DNA of 30,216 bases, taken from assembly GCA_023449855.1 (NCBI GenBank), contig JAEXHR010000340.1, forward strand, positions 1 to 30,216, written 5' to 3'. Positions within the stretch are counted from its first letter, which is position 1; the number at the start of each line of letters is the position of its first letter. A program made the translations under genes and the position numbers. Below are positions 6,195 through 14,320 of this stretch, piece by piece. The notes under the pieces are model-generated. The model saw only the letters and a list, made by a program, of their open reading frames with translations. It did no database searches and was not told where the DNA came from. Source of the stretch: Pseudomonadota bacterium. Its GTDB lineage: Bacteria > Pseudomonadota > Alphaproteobacteria > Rhizobiales > Xanthobacteraceae.

Positions 6195-8204
6195 TCAGAA
6201 ATCCCCGTGCAGACGTCCCGAGAAGATCGACACCGGGCCGCGATCCGCGTTGTAGGCGGGGTTGACGATCAACTGATAGTCCGCCGTGAAGGTCAGGTTC
6301 TTGTCGATCGCATAGGCGTAAAACGTCTCGAAGATACGCTCGTTGCTGTAGTTCAGCCGTCCGTCGCCGATCAGCAATCCGTTGCCGCCCGCCGCCAGGA
6401 AATCGCGATGCGCGGCTGACAGGCCGTTGATGGCGCCGCCGATGCCGATGGTGTCGGCGGCGCGGCCCCAGCGTCCACCCTTGATGGAGAGGCCGCCGGA
6501 GACGCTGCGGTCGATATCGGTGAAGGACAGGATCTCGTTCTGGCCATCGTTCCAGCTGGCGCGGCCGAACAGGCCGATCTCGTCGGCGATTTCCTGCTCG
6601 CCATTGAGATAGAAGCCATACTTGTCGCGCGGCCGGCGGATCGAGGCCATCACATCGTTGATGTCGAGCAGGGGATCGGTGGCCGCGATGGCCAGCGCGC
6701 CGCGATAGCTGCCGGTATTGCCGCGATTGAAGAAGGCGCCGACGCGCACCTTGCCGGGGCGGTCGAAAATCTGGTGCCGTTCCTCGAATTCGACCACCGC
6801 GCCGCTGGACTTGAAGGTGAGGAGGTCACTGTTCGGCTGCGACGGCACCTGGAACAGGCCGGCGCGCACCGCCCAGTCCTTGCGGTTCAGCTCGATCACG
6901 CCGCCGCGGGTGAAGCCGGGCAGGTCGGCCGGGAAGTCATAGGCGGCAGCGGCCCACATCGACCAGTTCATGAAGTCGGCGCGGGGGTCTTTCGCGTAGG
7001 TATTGCCGTCGAAGAAATCGCCGACCGCGAAACGGCCCACGGTCAGCGTGATGCGGTCGATGTCGCGCTTGCCGGCGAGCTGGTTGGGGCCATCCGGGAC
7101 GTCCTCCTGCTCGCCACCAAGACCGAGGGTCTGGCGGAACATGTAACGCTGCGGGCGGATCCTCGGATAGGAGCCGCCGGCCTTCTGCGCCTCACCATTG
7201 GAGAAGCCGGCGATGCCCAGCGTGCCGTTAAAGCCAAAGCCCTGAGCGAGCTCGGGATTGAAATAGAACTCGCCGCCGTCCCACAAGCGCCAGCCGAGGA
7301 AGGCGGTGGTGGTGAACGTCTCTCTGAACTGGCGACTTCCGGACAGGCTGTTGGCGCCTTGATAGGGCGAGTTGAAGCTCGGATAGCCGGAGCCGATGAA
7401 CGTCGTCTGGTAATGGATATTCCAGTCGGTCGGTTCGGGCAGCGTCGACCGGTTCTTGATCGGCGTTGTCGGCAGCCAGGACGGCATGTCGTTGAATCGG
7501 TAGTTCAGGCCGAGCTTCACCGCATGGATTTTCGGATCGACATCGACAGTGGGCAGGCCGTAGGCGCCGAGCCCATAGGTCTGCCGCGACAGGTCGATAT
7601 AGTTGTATTCGAGCCTGGCGGTCCAATTGCCGCCGACCGCAGTCTCAACGCCGGCGCCGACAGTCCAGCCGGTATGGTCCTTCTGTTCGGCGGCGAAGAT
7701 GTTGCCATCGGTATCGAGCACATTGATCTTGGTCTTGCCCCAGGCAAAACCGGCTGTCGCATAAGGCAGCCACGTGCCGACGGCGTAACCGATGCGGCCG
7801 CGCGCGGTTGCGAAATAGTCGAAGGTGGTTTGGTACGGATCGGCGCCGAGGCGTGCGGTATCGGTGGGGCTGATGAAAGTCGCGTCGACTTCGACGCCGA
7901 GCACGATACTGTTGCCAAACTGCCGATTGTAGCCGCCCTGAAAGCCGCCGATCAGGCCGGTCGATGTGGACGGCAGGAAGACGCCCTGCGCCGGCAGCGG
8001 ATTGGTGTTAGCGCCGAGCTGCGCGCCGCCATAGCCCATATGCGTGCCGATATAGAAGCCGCTCCAGTCGTAAGCGGGCTGCAGCCGCGCCTTCACGGGC
8101 ATGTCGGCGGCTACGGCAATACCGTCAAAGGTGAGAACGCCGATTGCGGCGCCGACCAGCACGCCTCTTGCCATAAAATCTCGTGAAAAATAGAGGCTCG
8201 TCAC
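6195..8204 (-). CDS. Outer-membrane porin: Omp25-like beta-barrel fused to an OprB-like carbohydrate porin
   Basis: A 669-residue outer-membrane protein. It starts at GTG 8204, behind AAGGGTG; ATG 8174 is an alternative with no good ribosome site. A signal peptide ends near residue 32-33 (GIAVAAD). Residues about 45-245 form an Omp25/RopB-like barrel (YDWSGFYIGTHMGYGGAQLG, GGFQGGYNRQFGNSIVLGVE, LEYNYIDL, KLGLNYRFN). After a linker, residues about 265-669 match OprB-type carbohydrate-selective porins (YPSFNSPYQGANSL, LNRKDWAVRAGLFQVP, and the terminal LTFTADYQLIVNPAYNADRGP ending in F). The terminal phenylalanine is the usual barrel-assembly signal. Expected role: passive entry of sugars or other small solutes. 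Two barrel-forming regions in one chain are the unusual point. No sugar transporter genes adjoin it. Confidence 0.88.
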   Translation of the reverse strand: MTSLYFSRDFMARGVLVGAAIGVLTFDGIAVAADMPVKARLQPAYDWSGFYIGTHMGYGGAQLGANTNPLPAQGVFLPSTSTGLIGGFQGGYNRQFGNSIVLGVEVDATFISPTDTARLGADPYQTTFDYFATARGRIGYAVGTWLPYATAGFAWGKTKINVLDTDGNIFAAEQKDHTGWTVGAGVETAVGGNWTARLEYNYIDLSRQTYGLGAYGLPTVDVDPKIHAVKLGLNYRFNDMPSWLPTTPIKNRSTLPEPTDWNIHYQTTFIGSGYPSFNSPYQGANSLSGSRQFRETFTTTAFLGWRLWDGGEFYFNPELAQGFGFNGTLGIAGFSNGEAQKAGGSYPRIRPQRYMFRQTLGLGGEQEDVPDGPNQLAGKRDIDRITLTVGRFAVGDFFDGNTYAKDPRADFMNWSMWAAAAYDFPADLPGFTRGGVIELNRKDWAVRAGLFQVPSQPNSDLLTFKSSGAVVEFEERHQIFDRPGKVRVGAFFNRGNTGSYRGALAIAATDPLLDINDVMASIRRPRDKYGFYLNGEQEIADEIGLFGRASWNDGQNEILSFTDIDRSVSGGLSIKGGRWGRAADTIGIGGAINGLSAAHRDFLAAGGNGLLIGDGRLNYSNERIFETFYAYAIDKNLTFTADYQLIVNPAYNADRGPVSIFSGRLHGDF

Positions 8205-8370
8205 TCAGCGTCACCCTTAACTATCGCCGATAACGGCCACTTGATATCCCATAGAAGCGGCCGATTCGTCCGGACGAGAGGGCCACAATCGCAATGTTCT
8301 TGGTCAAAACGGGAGCTGGTTTTCCCCGACCCCTCCGTTCTCTGACACTGCTTTATGACGACTCGATTAC

Positions 8371-8408
8371 ACAAAAAGAAGACCCGCCCGGGGACAACCC
8401 GGCGGGTC
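8371..8408 (-). terminator. Intrinsic terminator of the small secreted protein gene
   Basis: A stem of GACCCGCC(C)GGG with CCCGGCGGGTC, with a single bulged base and a 5-nt loop. On the minus strand it is followed by TTCTTTTTG. It lies about 70 nt downstream of the stop codon at 8480, in the right orientation for that gene. The region between it and the porin start (8205-8370) must hold the porin promoter; no clear -35/-10 pair was recognised. Confidence 0.8.
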
Positions 8409-8479
8409 GGAAGGTCCGACACGGGGTGGATGAGGCGCCCGTGCCGGACGCAACTCCACATCAGTCGATCGGGACCCGA

Positions 8480-8749
8480 TCAGTAATTGCAGGTGCGGAC
8501 ACGGCCCATATAGTTGCCGTAGACGTCGTACTGGCGGACCCAGCCGCAGCGATAGCCGTAGCCGTGACCGTAGTAGCCATTGCTGGCGGCAACGGCCGAA
8601 CCGACGATGGCGGCGCCGGCCAGGCCGGCGGCGATACCGAAACCGACGCCCGGGCCCTTGGCCTGGGCCTGCTGGGTGGAGGACGCCATCGCGCCGGCGG
8701 CGGTCATGGCAACGAGAGCAACGGCAGCAATCCTGGACTTGATCGACAT
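8480..8749 (-). CDS. Small secreted Gly/Tyr-rich protein of unknown function
   Basis: This gene of 89 codons starts at ATG 8749, fixed by a GGAG ribosome site with 6-nt spacing. The in-frame ATG 12 nt upstream is itself part of that site. The product has a clear signal peptide (IAAVALVAMTAAGAM ... QQAQA, cleavage about residue 30), then a glycine/alanine-rich hydrophobic stretch (GVGFGIAAGLAGAAIVGSAV) and a tyrosine-rich tail with two cysteines (YRCGWVRQYDVYG and RTCNY). Similar short exported proteins are common in Bradyrhizobiaceae, with no assigned role. The Ala/Gly stretch could sit in a membrane, and the two cysteines could form a disulfide in the periplasm. It stands alone, with its own terminator. 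Confidence 0.8.
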   Translation of the reverse strand: MSIKSRIAAVALVAMTAAGAMASSTQQAQAKGPGVGFGIAAGLAGAAIVGSAVAASNGYYGHGYGYRCGWVRQYDVYGNYMGRVRTCNY

Positions 8750-8887
8750 GAGAAACTCCATCCTGTTTGAGTGCAGCCATCATTGGCCTGCATGCCCATC
8801 AGTCGGAGCCTAAAAGGATCGGGTTCGAGGCCGGTTCGAACTATTTGGTTTCAGCAATGTGTCGTCGGTGAAACAAAGCCGTGACCC

Positions 8888-8995
8888 GTAGGATGGGTTG
8901 AGCGCAGCGAAAACCCATGCTGGCCGTCGATGCAGCAGTCTCGGTCGATGGGTTTTTGCTCCGGCGCTCACGCGCCTCCGCTCAACCCATCCTAC
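8888..8995. repeat. REP doublet B1 (GTAGGATGGGTT family)
   Basis: Inverted pair of GTAG hairpins with stem ATGGGTT/AACCCAT. The left loop has GAGCGCAGCG; the right unit has a longer inserted arm (GGCGCG...CGCC). The right unit's GTAG, read on the minus strand, supplies the last base of the final codon and the TAG stop of the creatininase-family gene. Confidence 0.85.
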
Positions 8996-9810
8996 AAAGC
9001 ATCCGGCTCGCGATCGAACACAGTCACATCGAAACGGTGCATGTCGTCCAGCAATTCGCAGAACGTCTTCGCGCCGTGTGCAAGCAATTGCTCGCCCTTC
9101 TCGGCGCTGGCCTGCGTGGCGTCGCCGATCGCGCCGGACGCATGCAGGTCTTCTGACTGCCACGCGAATGGTGCGGGGCGGCTCGCGGACAGCCAGCGGT
9201 ATTGCTTCTCCATCGCGATGGTCGCTGGCGTGAAATTCGCGATCCTGTCGGTGCGGACATGCTCGGGATAACGCGCCAGCATGATCGAGGTCTCGATGGC
9301 GCCGCCATGGATGCCATGGCGGATTTCTTCATCGGTGAACAGGCCGTCGGGCGTGCCGAAACGCGCCCAACTCGTCGTCGCAACCAGCATGCCATATTCA
9401 GCGCGCAGGTCCTGCGCGGCCAGCGCCATCGCAGCGCTGTTGCCGCCATGGCTGGTGACCATCACGAGTTTCTGAACGCCGGCACGCGCGACGCTTTCGC
9501 CGATCGCGGTCCAGCTCTGCAGGGCGATCTCGGTCGGCAGCGTCAGCGTACCGGGGAAAGAGAGATGTTCGGTGGAAATGCCGACGGGCTGCACCGGCAG
9601 GAATGTCGCCGGAATGTCTGCCGGCAACAGACGCTGTACTTCGGCGAGATAAGCCTCGGCGATCATCACATCGGTGCCGAGCGGCAGATGCGGTCCATGC
9701 TGTTCCGTCGCTGCCAGCGGCAGCACCGCAATCCATGATGACGGATCGCCCTTGGCGATGTCGGGCCAATGGATGGCAGTCCAGTCACGAGGCGGTGTGT
9801 GTGATGTCAT
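8992..9810 (-). CDS. Creatininase-family amidohydrolase
   Basis: This 272-residue cytoplasmic hydrolase belongs to the creatininase family. The metal-site motifs are present: TEQHGPHLPLGTD with E36, H38 and D47, TSHGGNS with H121, and HGGAIETS with E173. The family includes creatinine amidohydrolase, deformylases of riboflavin/F420-type pathways and the mycofactocin protein MftE, so the fold alone does not give the substrate. It is transcribed divergently from the ABC transporter operon beginning at 9899, with 88 bp between the starts. This suggests shared control and a role in processing the imported compound. No convincing ribosome site precedes ATG 9810. The TAG stop lies inside the B1 repeat. 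Confidence 0.9.
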   Translation of the reverse strand: MTSHTPPRDWTAIHWPDIAKGDPSSWIAVLPLAATEQHGPHLPLGTDVMIAEAYLAEVQRLLPADIPATFLPVQPVGISTEHLSFPGTLTLPTEIALQSWTAIGESVARAGVQKLVMVTSHGGNSAAMALAAQDLRAEYGMLVATTSWARFGTPDGLFTDEEIRHGIHGGAIETSIMLARYPEHVRTDRIANFTPATIAMEKQYRWLSASRPAPFAWQSEDLHASGAIGDATQASAEKGEQLLAHGAKTFCELLDDMHRFDVTVFDREPDAL

Positions 9811-9898
9811 CGGGATGCTGTTCTTTGCGGAGGCTGGCGGGGTAGTCAGTCCCGCGATTGCTTCCTATCATGGGCCAGAACACTTGCTGGAGTCCAAT

Positions 9899-10918
9899 AT
9901 GGGTCTGTTGTCCCTCGCGCGCACGTTAACCATTGGGGCTGCGATCATGATTTCGCTGCCGGCGGCCTTCGCGCAGGGCAAGCTCGACAAGGTGTCGTTC
10001 GGCACCAACTGGGTCGCCGAGGCCGAGCATGGCGGTTTCTTCCAGGCCGTGGTCGATGGCACCTACAAGAATTATGGCCTCGACGTCACCATCGTGCCGG
10101 GTGGCCCCAATGTGAACAACCGCATCCTGCTGATCTCCGGCAAGCTCGACTTCTTCATGAGCGCCAATACGCTGCAATCCTTCGATGCGGTGGCGAACAA
10201 TGTCCCTGTGATCGCCATTGCAGCGATCTTCCAGAAGGACCCGCAGGTCTTCGTGTCGCATCCCGATCCGAAGGTGACGAAGCTGGAAGACCTCAAATCG
10301 AAGACGCTGTTCATTTCGAAGGAAGGAATCGTTGGCTACTTCCAGTGGATGAAGCTGGAATACGGCTTCAGCGAATCCCGGGTGAAGCCCTACAACTACA
10401 ATGCGCAGCCCTTCATCGTGGACAAGAACAGCGCCATGCAGGGTTATGTCACCTCCGAGCCGTTCCTGATCGAGAAACAGGCCGGCTTCAAACCCAATGT
10501 GATGCTGCTCGCGGATTACGGCCTCAACGGCTATTCGACGCTGATCGAGGCGCGGCGCGAGACGGTGGAGAAATCGCCGGACATGGTGCAGCGCTTCGTC
10601 GATGCCTCGATCATCGGCTGGTACAATTATCTCTACGGCGACAACAAGGCCGCAAATGCGATGATCAAGAAGCTCAATCCGGAAATGACCGATGAGCTCC
10701 TGGCCTATTCGACCGCGGTGATGCGAGACCAGGGCATCGTCGATTCCGGCGATACGCTGAAGAACGGCATCGGCGCCATGAGTGACGAGCGAGCGGCGAG
10801 CTTCTTCGACAAGATGTCGCGCGCCGGCGTCGTCAAGCGCGATATCGACTATCGCCGTGCCTATACGCTGCAATTCGTCAACAAGGGCGTCGGGCTCGAC
10901 ATCAGGCCGAAGAAGTAG
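9899..10918 (+). CDS. ABC transporter substrate-binding protein (NMT1/THI5-like, SsuA/TauA/NrtA type)
   Basis: This 339-residue periplasmic binding protein starts at ATG 9899 behind GGAG with 6-nt spacing; the open frame extends further upstream without a good start. The signal peptide runs to PAAFAQG (about residue 25). The mature start has the NMT1-like pattern VSFGTNWVAEAEHGGFFQAV, then YGLDVTIVPGG, LDFFMSANTL and a hinge. The family binds small organic molecules such as sulfonates, taurine, pyrimidine precursors, riboflavin or nitrate. The ligand here cannot be read from sequence. It is the first gene of an operon with its ATPase 3 nt downstream. Confidence 0.93.
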   Translation: MGLLSLARTLTIGAAIMISLPAAFAQGKLDKVSFGTNWVAEAEHGGFFQAVVDGTYKNYGLDVTIVPGGPNVNNRILLISGKLDFFMSANTLQSFDAVANNVPVIAIAAIFQKDPQVFVSHPDPKVTKLEDLKSKTLFISKEGIVGYFQWMKLEYGFSESRVKPYNYNAQPFIVDKNSAMQGYVTSEPFLIEKQAGFKPNVMLLADYGLNGYSTLIEARRETVEKSPDMVQRFVDASIIGWYNYLYGDNKAANAMIKKLNPEMTDELLAYSTAVMRDQGIVDSGDTLKNGIGAMSDERAASFFDKMSRAGVVKRDIDYRRAYTLQFVNKGVGLDIRPKK

Positions 10919-10921
10919 ACG

Positions 10922-11707
10922 ATGGCGTCGCTTGTGTCGTCCGAGGACGAGTTTGCGATACGTCTGCGCGGCGTGACGAAGATCTATGACAACGGCACAC
11001 GGGCGCTCGGCCCGCTGGATCTGGATGTCCGCAAGGGCGAGTTCGTCTCGCTGCTCGGCGCCTCCGGTTGCGGCAAGTCCACGGCGCTGCGGCTGATCGC
11101 AGGGCTGGCCGCTCCGACATCCGGCGCCGTCGATATTCCTGCACGCATGTCGCGCCACGGCGTCGGCTTCGTGTTCCAGGAGCCGACATTGATGCCGTGG
11201 ACCACGGTGCGCGAGAATGTGCGGCTGCCGCTCAAGCTCACGCATGTCCCGGATGCGCAGTCGACGCCGCGTGTCGGCGAAGCGCTGGCGCAGGTCGGGC
11301 TCGCCGATTTCGCCGATGCCTATCCGCGCGAACTCTCCGGCGGCATGAAGATGCGGGTGTCGCTGGCGCGGGCATTGGTGACGTCGCCGGATGTTCTGCT
11401 GCTCGACGAGCCCTTCGCCGCCCTCGACGAGATCACGCGTTTCCGGCTCAACAACGACCTGCTCGCGCTGTGGCGCAAGCTCGGCAAGACGATCGTCTTC
11501 GTCACGCATTCGGTCTATGAATCCGTCTATCTGTCGCAGCGCGTCGTGGTGATGACATCGCGTCCGGGCCGCATCCATGCCGAATGCCGGATCGAGACGC
11601 CGGAGCCGCGCGACGATGCGTTCCGTACATCGGTCGCCTATGCCGGTCATTGCCGCGATGTCTCGCAAGCTCTGATACAGGCAAGCGAAGCGGAGGCGCT
11701 GGCATGA
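10922..11707 (+). CDS. ABC transporter ATP-binding protein (NrtD/SsuB/TauB type)
   Basis: A 261-residue cytoplasmic ATPase that powers the uptake system. It has Walker A GASGCGKST (46-54), a Q-loop in VFQEPTLMPW, the signature LSGGMKMRVSLARAL, Walker B VLLLDEPFAALDE and the switch histidine in VTHSVYE. The length is normal for the family. It begins 3 nt after the binding-protein stop and overlaps the permease start by 4 nt (ATGA), so the three are co-translated. Confidence 0.96.
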   Translation: MASLVSSEDEFAIRLRGVTKIYDNGTRALGPLDLDVRKGEFVSLLGASGCGKSTALRLIAGLAAPTSGAVDIPARMSRHGVGFVFQEPTLMPWTTVRENVRLPLKLTHVPDAQSTPRVGEALAQVGLADFADAYPRELSGGMKMRVSLARALVTSPDVLLLDEPFAALDEITRFRLNNDLLALWRKLGKTIVFVTHSVYESVYLSQRVVVMTSRPGRIHAECRIETPEPRDDAFRTSVAYAGHCRDVSQALIQASEAEALA

Positions 11708-12528
11708 AGGGGCTGGAGCCGTTGCCGGCAGTAGATCGCACATCCGGCGATGGCCGATGGCAGCGCATCCTCTGGCCCGTCGTCGTCTTTGCTGCCGGTC
11801 TCGTTGCATGGGATCTCGTCGTCCGGCTCGGCGACATCCCGCCTTATATCCTGCCGGGGCCGTTGCTCGTCGGGCAGACGCTGATCGCCGACTGGCCGAT
11901 CCTGTCTGCCTCGCTCGGCGTTACATTATTCACCGCGCTCGAAGGCTTCATCGCCGCAGCCATCGGCGGCATCGCGCTGGCGCTGCTGTTCAATCAGTCG
12001 AAGTGGCTCGAATACTCGTTGCTGCCTTATGCCATCGTGCTGCAGGTGACGCCGGTGATCGCCATCGCGCCCCTGATGCTGATCTATCTGCCGCAGGAGG
12101 CCGCGGTGATCGCCTGCGCCTGGATCGTCGCCTTCTTCCCGGTGCTGGCGAATACGACGCTCGGGCTGAATTCGGTGGATCGCAATCTTGCCGGTCTGTT
12201 CCAGCTCAACGGCGCCTCGCGCTGGCAGACCCTGCGCTATCTGCAATTGCCGTCGGCGCTGCCTTACATTCTCGGCGGTCTGCGCATCGCCGGCGGCCTG
12301 TCGCTGATCGGGGCCGTAGCTGCGGAAATCGCCGCGGGCGCCGCGGGCTCCGGTTCCGGGCTGGCCTATCGCATTACGGAGTCCAGTTATCGCCTCAATA
12401 TTCCCCGCATGTTCGCGGCGCTATTGTTACTGTCCGTCGCCGGGATTGTGATTTATATGCTGCTCGCGCTGGCGTCGCATCTGCTGCTCCGGCGCTGGCA
12501 TGAAAGTGCACTGCGAAAGGAAAAATGA
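11704..12528 (+). CDS. ABC transporter permease (SsuC/TauC type)
   Basis: A 274-residue inner-membrane protein with about six transmembrane segments (for example WPVVVFAAGLVAWDLVV, SLGVTLFTALEGFIAAAIGG, AAVIACAWIVAFFPVLANT, MFAALLLLSVAGIVIYML). The BPD_transp_1 coupling region is GLFQLNGASRWQTLRYLQLP, matching the EAA loop. ATG 11704 is chosen because it overlaps the ATPase stop as ATGA and has GGAG upstream. Its own stop overlaps the start of the dehydrogenase gene, again as ATGA. Confidence 0.95.
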   Translation: MKGLEPLPAVDRTSGDGRWQRILWPVVVFAAGLVAWDLVVRLGDIPPYILPGPLLVGQTLIADWPILSASLGVTLFTALEGFIAAAIGGIALALLFNQSKWLEYSLLPYAIVLQVTPVIAIAPLMLIYLPQEAAVIACAWIVAFFPVLANTTLGLNSVDRNLAGLFQLNGASRWQTLRYLQLPSALPYILGGLRIAGGLSLIGAVAAEIAAGAAGSGSGLAYRITESSYRLNIPRMFAALLLLSVAGIVIYMLLALASHLLLRRWHESALRKEK

Positions 12529-13511
12529 TGGGGACGGGAATCTCTTCGGAAAAGATCGACCTGCTGGTCTATGGGCCGTCGAAGCCGCTGATCGAGAACG
12601 GCTTCTCGGATCAGTTCGTATTGCACAAATATGAAACCCAGGCCGATCTCGAACGGCTGCCGGCCGGCGTCGCCGAGAAGCTGCGCGGCATCGCCGTCAC
12701 CGGTCTGGTGCCGACCAATGGTGCGGTGCTGGCGAAGTATCCGAATGTCGAGATCATCTCGTCCTTCGGCGTGGGCTACGATCATATCGATGCCAAATAT
12801 GCCGCCGAGCACAATATCATCGTCACCAACACGCCGGATGTGCTGACCGAGGAAGTCGCCGACGTGGCGCTCGGCCTGTTCATCGCCACCGCGCGCGAAT
12901 TCATCAAGGCCGACAAATATGTCCGTTCCGGACTGTGGCTGACCCAGGGTTATCCGCTCACCGTCGGTTCGCTCCGGGATCGTAAAGTGGGAATGGTCGG
13001 CATGGGCCGCATCGGCCAGGCCATCGCGCGCCGCCTCGACGCCTCGCTGGTGCCGGTGGTCTATCACTCGCGCAAGCCGGCCGAGGGCGTCTCGTATCAG
13101 CACTATCCCAACCTCGTCGAGATGGCGAAGGCGGTGGATACGCTGATCGTCATCACGCCGGGCGGGGCGTCGACGGCCAATCTCGTCAATGCCGAAGTGA
13201 TGCAGGCGCTCGGTCCACGCGGCATCATCGTTAATGTCGCCCGCGGCTCGGTCATCGACGAGCCGGCGCTGATCCAGGCGCTGAAGTCGGGCACGATCCT
13301 GGCCGCTGGCCTCGACGTGTTCGCGCAGGAGCCGAAGGTGCCGGACGAGCTGAAGTCCATGCAGAATGTCGTGCTGTTGCCCCATGTCGGCTCCGCCTCG
13401 GTGGTGACGCGCAATGCCATGGACCAGATGGTGGTCGATAACCTGAAGCTCTGGTTCGGTGGCAAGCCCGTGCTGACGCCGATCCCGGAGACGCCGGTCC
13501 AGGGCCGCTGA
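12525..13511 (+). CDS. D-isomer-specific 2-hydroxyacid dehydrogenase (GhrB/hydroxypyruvate-glyoxylate reductase type)
   Basis: A 328-residue NAD(P)-dependent enzyme interconverting 2-oxo and D-2-hydroxy acids. The substrate domain contains the FGVGYDHID loop (81-89). The Rossmann motif GMGRIG is at 159-164, and the catalytic triad is R240 (NVARGS), E269 (FAQEP) and H287 (LLPHVGS). It starts within the permease stop (ATGA overlap, with AAAGGAAAA as ribosome site), so it belongs to the transporter operon. A dehydrogenase joined this tightly to a transporter suggests that the imported compound, or a breakdown product of it, is a 2-oxo/2-hydroxy acid. That is inference. Confidence 0.93.
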   Translation: MMGTGISSEKIDLLVYGPSKPLIENGFSDQFVLHKYETQADLERLPAGVAEKLRGIAVTGLVPTNGAVLAKYPNVEIISSFGVGYDHIDAKYAAEHNIIVTNTPDVLTEEVADVALGLFIATAREFIKADKYVRSGLWLTQGYPLTVGSLRDRKVGMVGMGRIGQAIARRLDASLVPVVYHSRKPAEGVSYQHYPNLVEMAKAVDTLIVITPGGASTANLVNAEVMQALGPRGIIVNVARGSVIDEPALIQALKSGTILAAGLDVFAQEPKVPDELKSMQNVVLLPHVGSASVVTRNAMDQMVVDNLKLWFGGKPVLTPIPETPVQGR

Positions 13512-13513
13512 GC

Positions 13514-14215
13514 GTGATCGCGCCGGTTCGCATGATGCGGGTCGCGCTGGCTTTGGCCGGCGCGATGCTCGTGGGCGTACCGGCACATGCGCAGGATGCT
13601 GCGCAATTGAAGAAGAACATGATCGGGCAGTGGGAGCTTTCCACCACCGAGCGTAGCAAGACCTGCGTGGTGACGCTGAAGCCCGACACCACGCCGCAAG
13701 GGCTCAAGCTGGAGCTTGAGCCCGATTGTCCAAAGGCACTTCCCTTCACCAAGGATATCGTTGCCTGGAGTATCAAGGGCCTCGACATCGTCCGTCTGCA
13801 GACGCCGAGCGGCGAATCCGTGATCGATCTCACCGAGGTCGAGAGCGGCATCTTCGAAGGCATCCGTTCGGGTGAGGGCGTCTATATCCTGCAAAATCTC
13901 GCGGCTGCGCGCTCGCTTGCGAAGTCGATGGACCAGATGATCGGCGACTGGTCGATCGTCCGCGGCAACGGCCGTGCGATCTGCAGTCTGACGCTGACCA
14001 ATAACGAGGCCGGCCCGGACAATTTCCAGCTCTTCCTCAAACCGCGCTGCGATCCGCTGGTGGCCAACTTCAAGCCGAAGGAATGGCGGCTGGAGCGCGG
14101 CGAGTTGCTGATATTCTCGGCATCCGGGGAAACCTGGCACTTCGAGGCCGACGACAACGCACAATGGCGGCGGATGCCGGACATGGCGGATCCGCTGATC
14201 TTGCTGAGGCAGTAG
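13514..14215 (+). CDS. Secreted protein with two tandem AprI/Inh (Omp19-type) inhibitor domains
   Basis: The frame opens at GTG 13514, 2 nt after the dehydrogenase stop; ATG 13532 or 13535 are alternative starts directly before the signal peptide (RVALALAGAMLVGVPAHA, then QDA). Up to 233 residues. Two copies of an Inh-like beta-barrel are visible. Repeat 1 has MIGQWELS, CVVTLKP, LELEPDCPKAL, IVAWSI and VRLQTPSG. Repeat 2 has MIGDWSIV, CSLTLTN, LFLKPRCDPL, PKEWRL and LIFSASGE. Each has the paired cysteines. Single-domain relatives inhibit serralysin-type metalloproteases or, as Omp19, host proteases. Why one follows an uptake operon is unclear. It may be only co-transcribed, or it may protect periplasmic components. 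Confidence 0.82.
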   Translation: MIAPVRMMRVALALAGAMLVGVPAHAQDAAQLKKNMIGQWELSTTERSKTCVVTLKPDTTPQGLKLELEPDCPKALPFTKDIVAWSIKGLDIVRLQTPSGESVIDLTEVESGIFEGIRSGEGVYILQNLAAARSLAKSMDQMIGDWSIVRGNGRAICSLTLTNNEAGPDNFQLFLKPRCDPLVANFKPKEWRLERGELLIFSASGETWHFEADDNAQWRRMPDMADPLILLRQ

Positions 14216-14218
14216 TGC

Positions 14219-14307
14219 GTAGCCCGCATGGAGCGTAGCGTCATGCGGGGATGTCGCGCCAGTTGAAGCGCCGGCCCCCGGATTGCGCTGCGCTCCATCC
14301 GGGCTAC
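14219..14307. repeat. REP doublet A3
   Basis: Inverted pair of GTAG hairpins between convergent genes, 3 nt after the Inh-protein stop and 13 nt from the radC stop. The left stem is CCCGCATG/CATGCGGG; the right stem is CCCGGAT/ATCCGGG with loop core GAGCGCAGCG. This is the reverse of the stem arrangement in A1. Confidence 0.85.
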
Positions 14308-14320
14308 AGACCGAGCCTCC

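Noticed and set aside
6774..8186. 470-codon plus-strand frame opposite the porin
   Set aside because: Composition is that of an antisense frame; the porin has a signal peptide, barrel strands and terminal Phe.
8201..8461. 86-codon minus-strand frame upstream of the porin
   Set aside because: It runs through the terminator hairpin of the neighbouring gene and the porin promoter region, and its peptide resembles no protein.
9926..11809. 627-codon minus-strand frame across three ABC transporter genes
   Set aside because: It covers the binding protein, the ATPase and part of the permease, each with unmistakable motifs; His/Arg/Asp-rich antisense composition.
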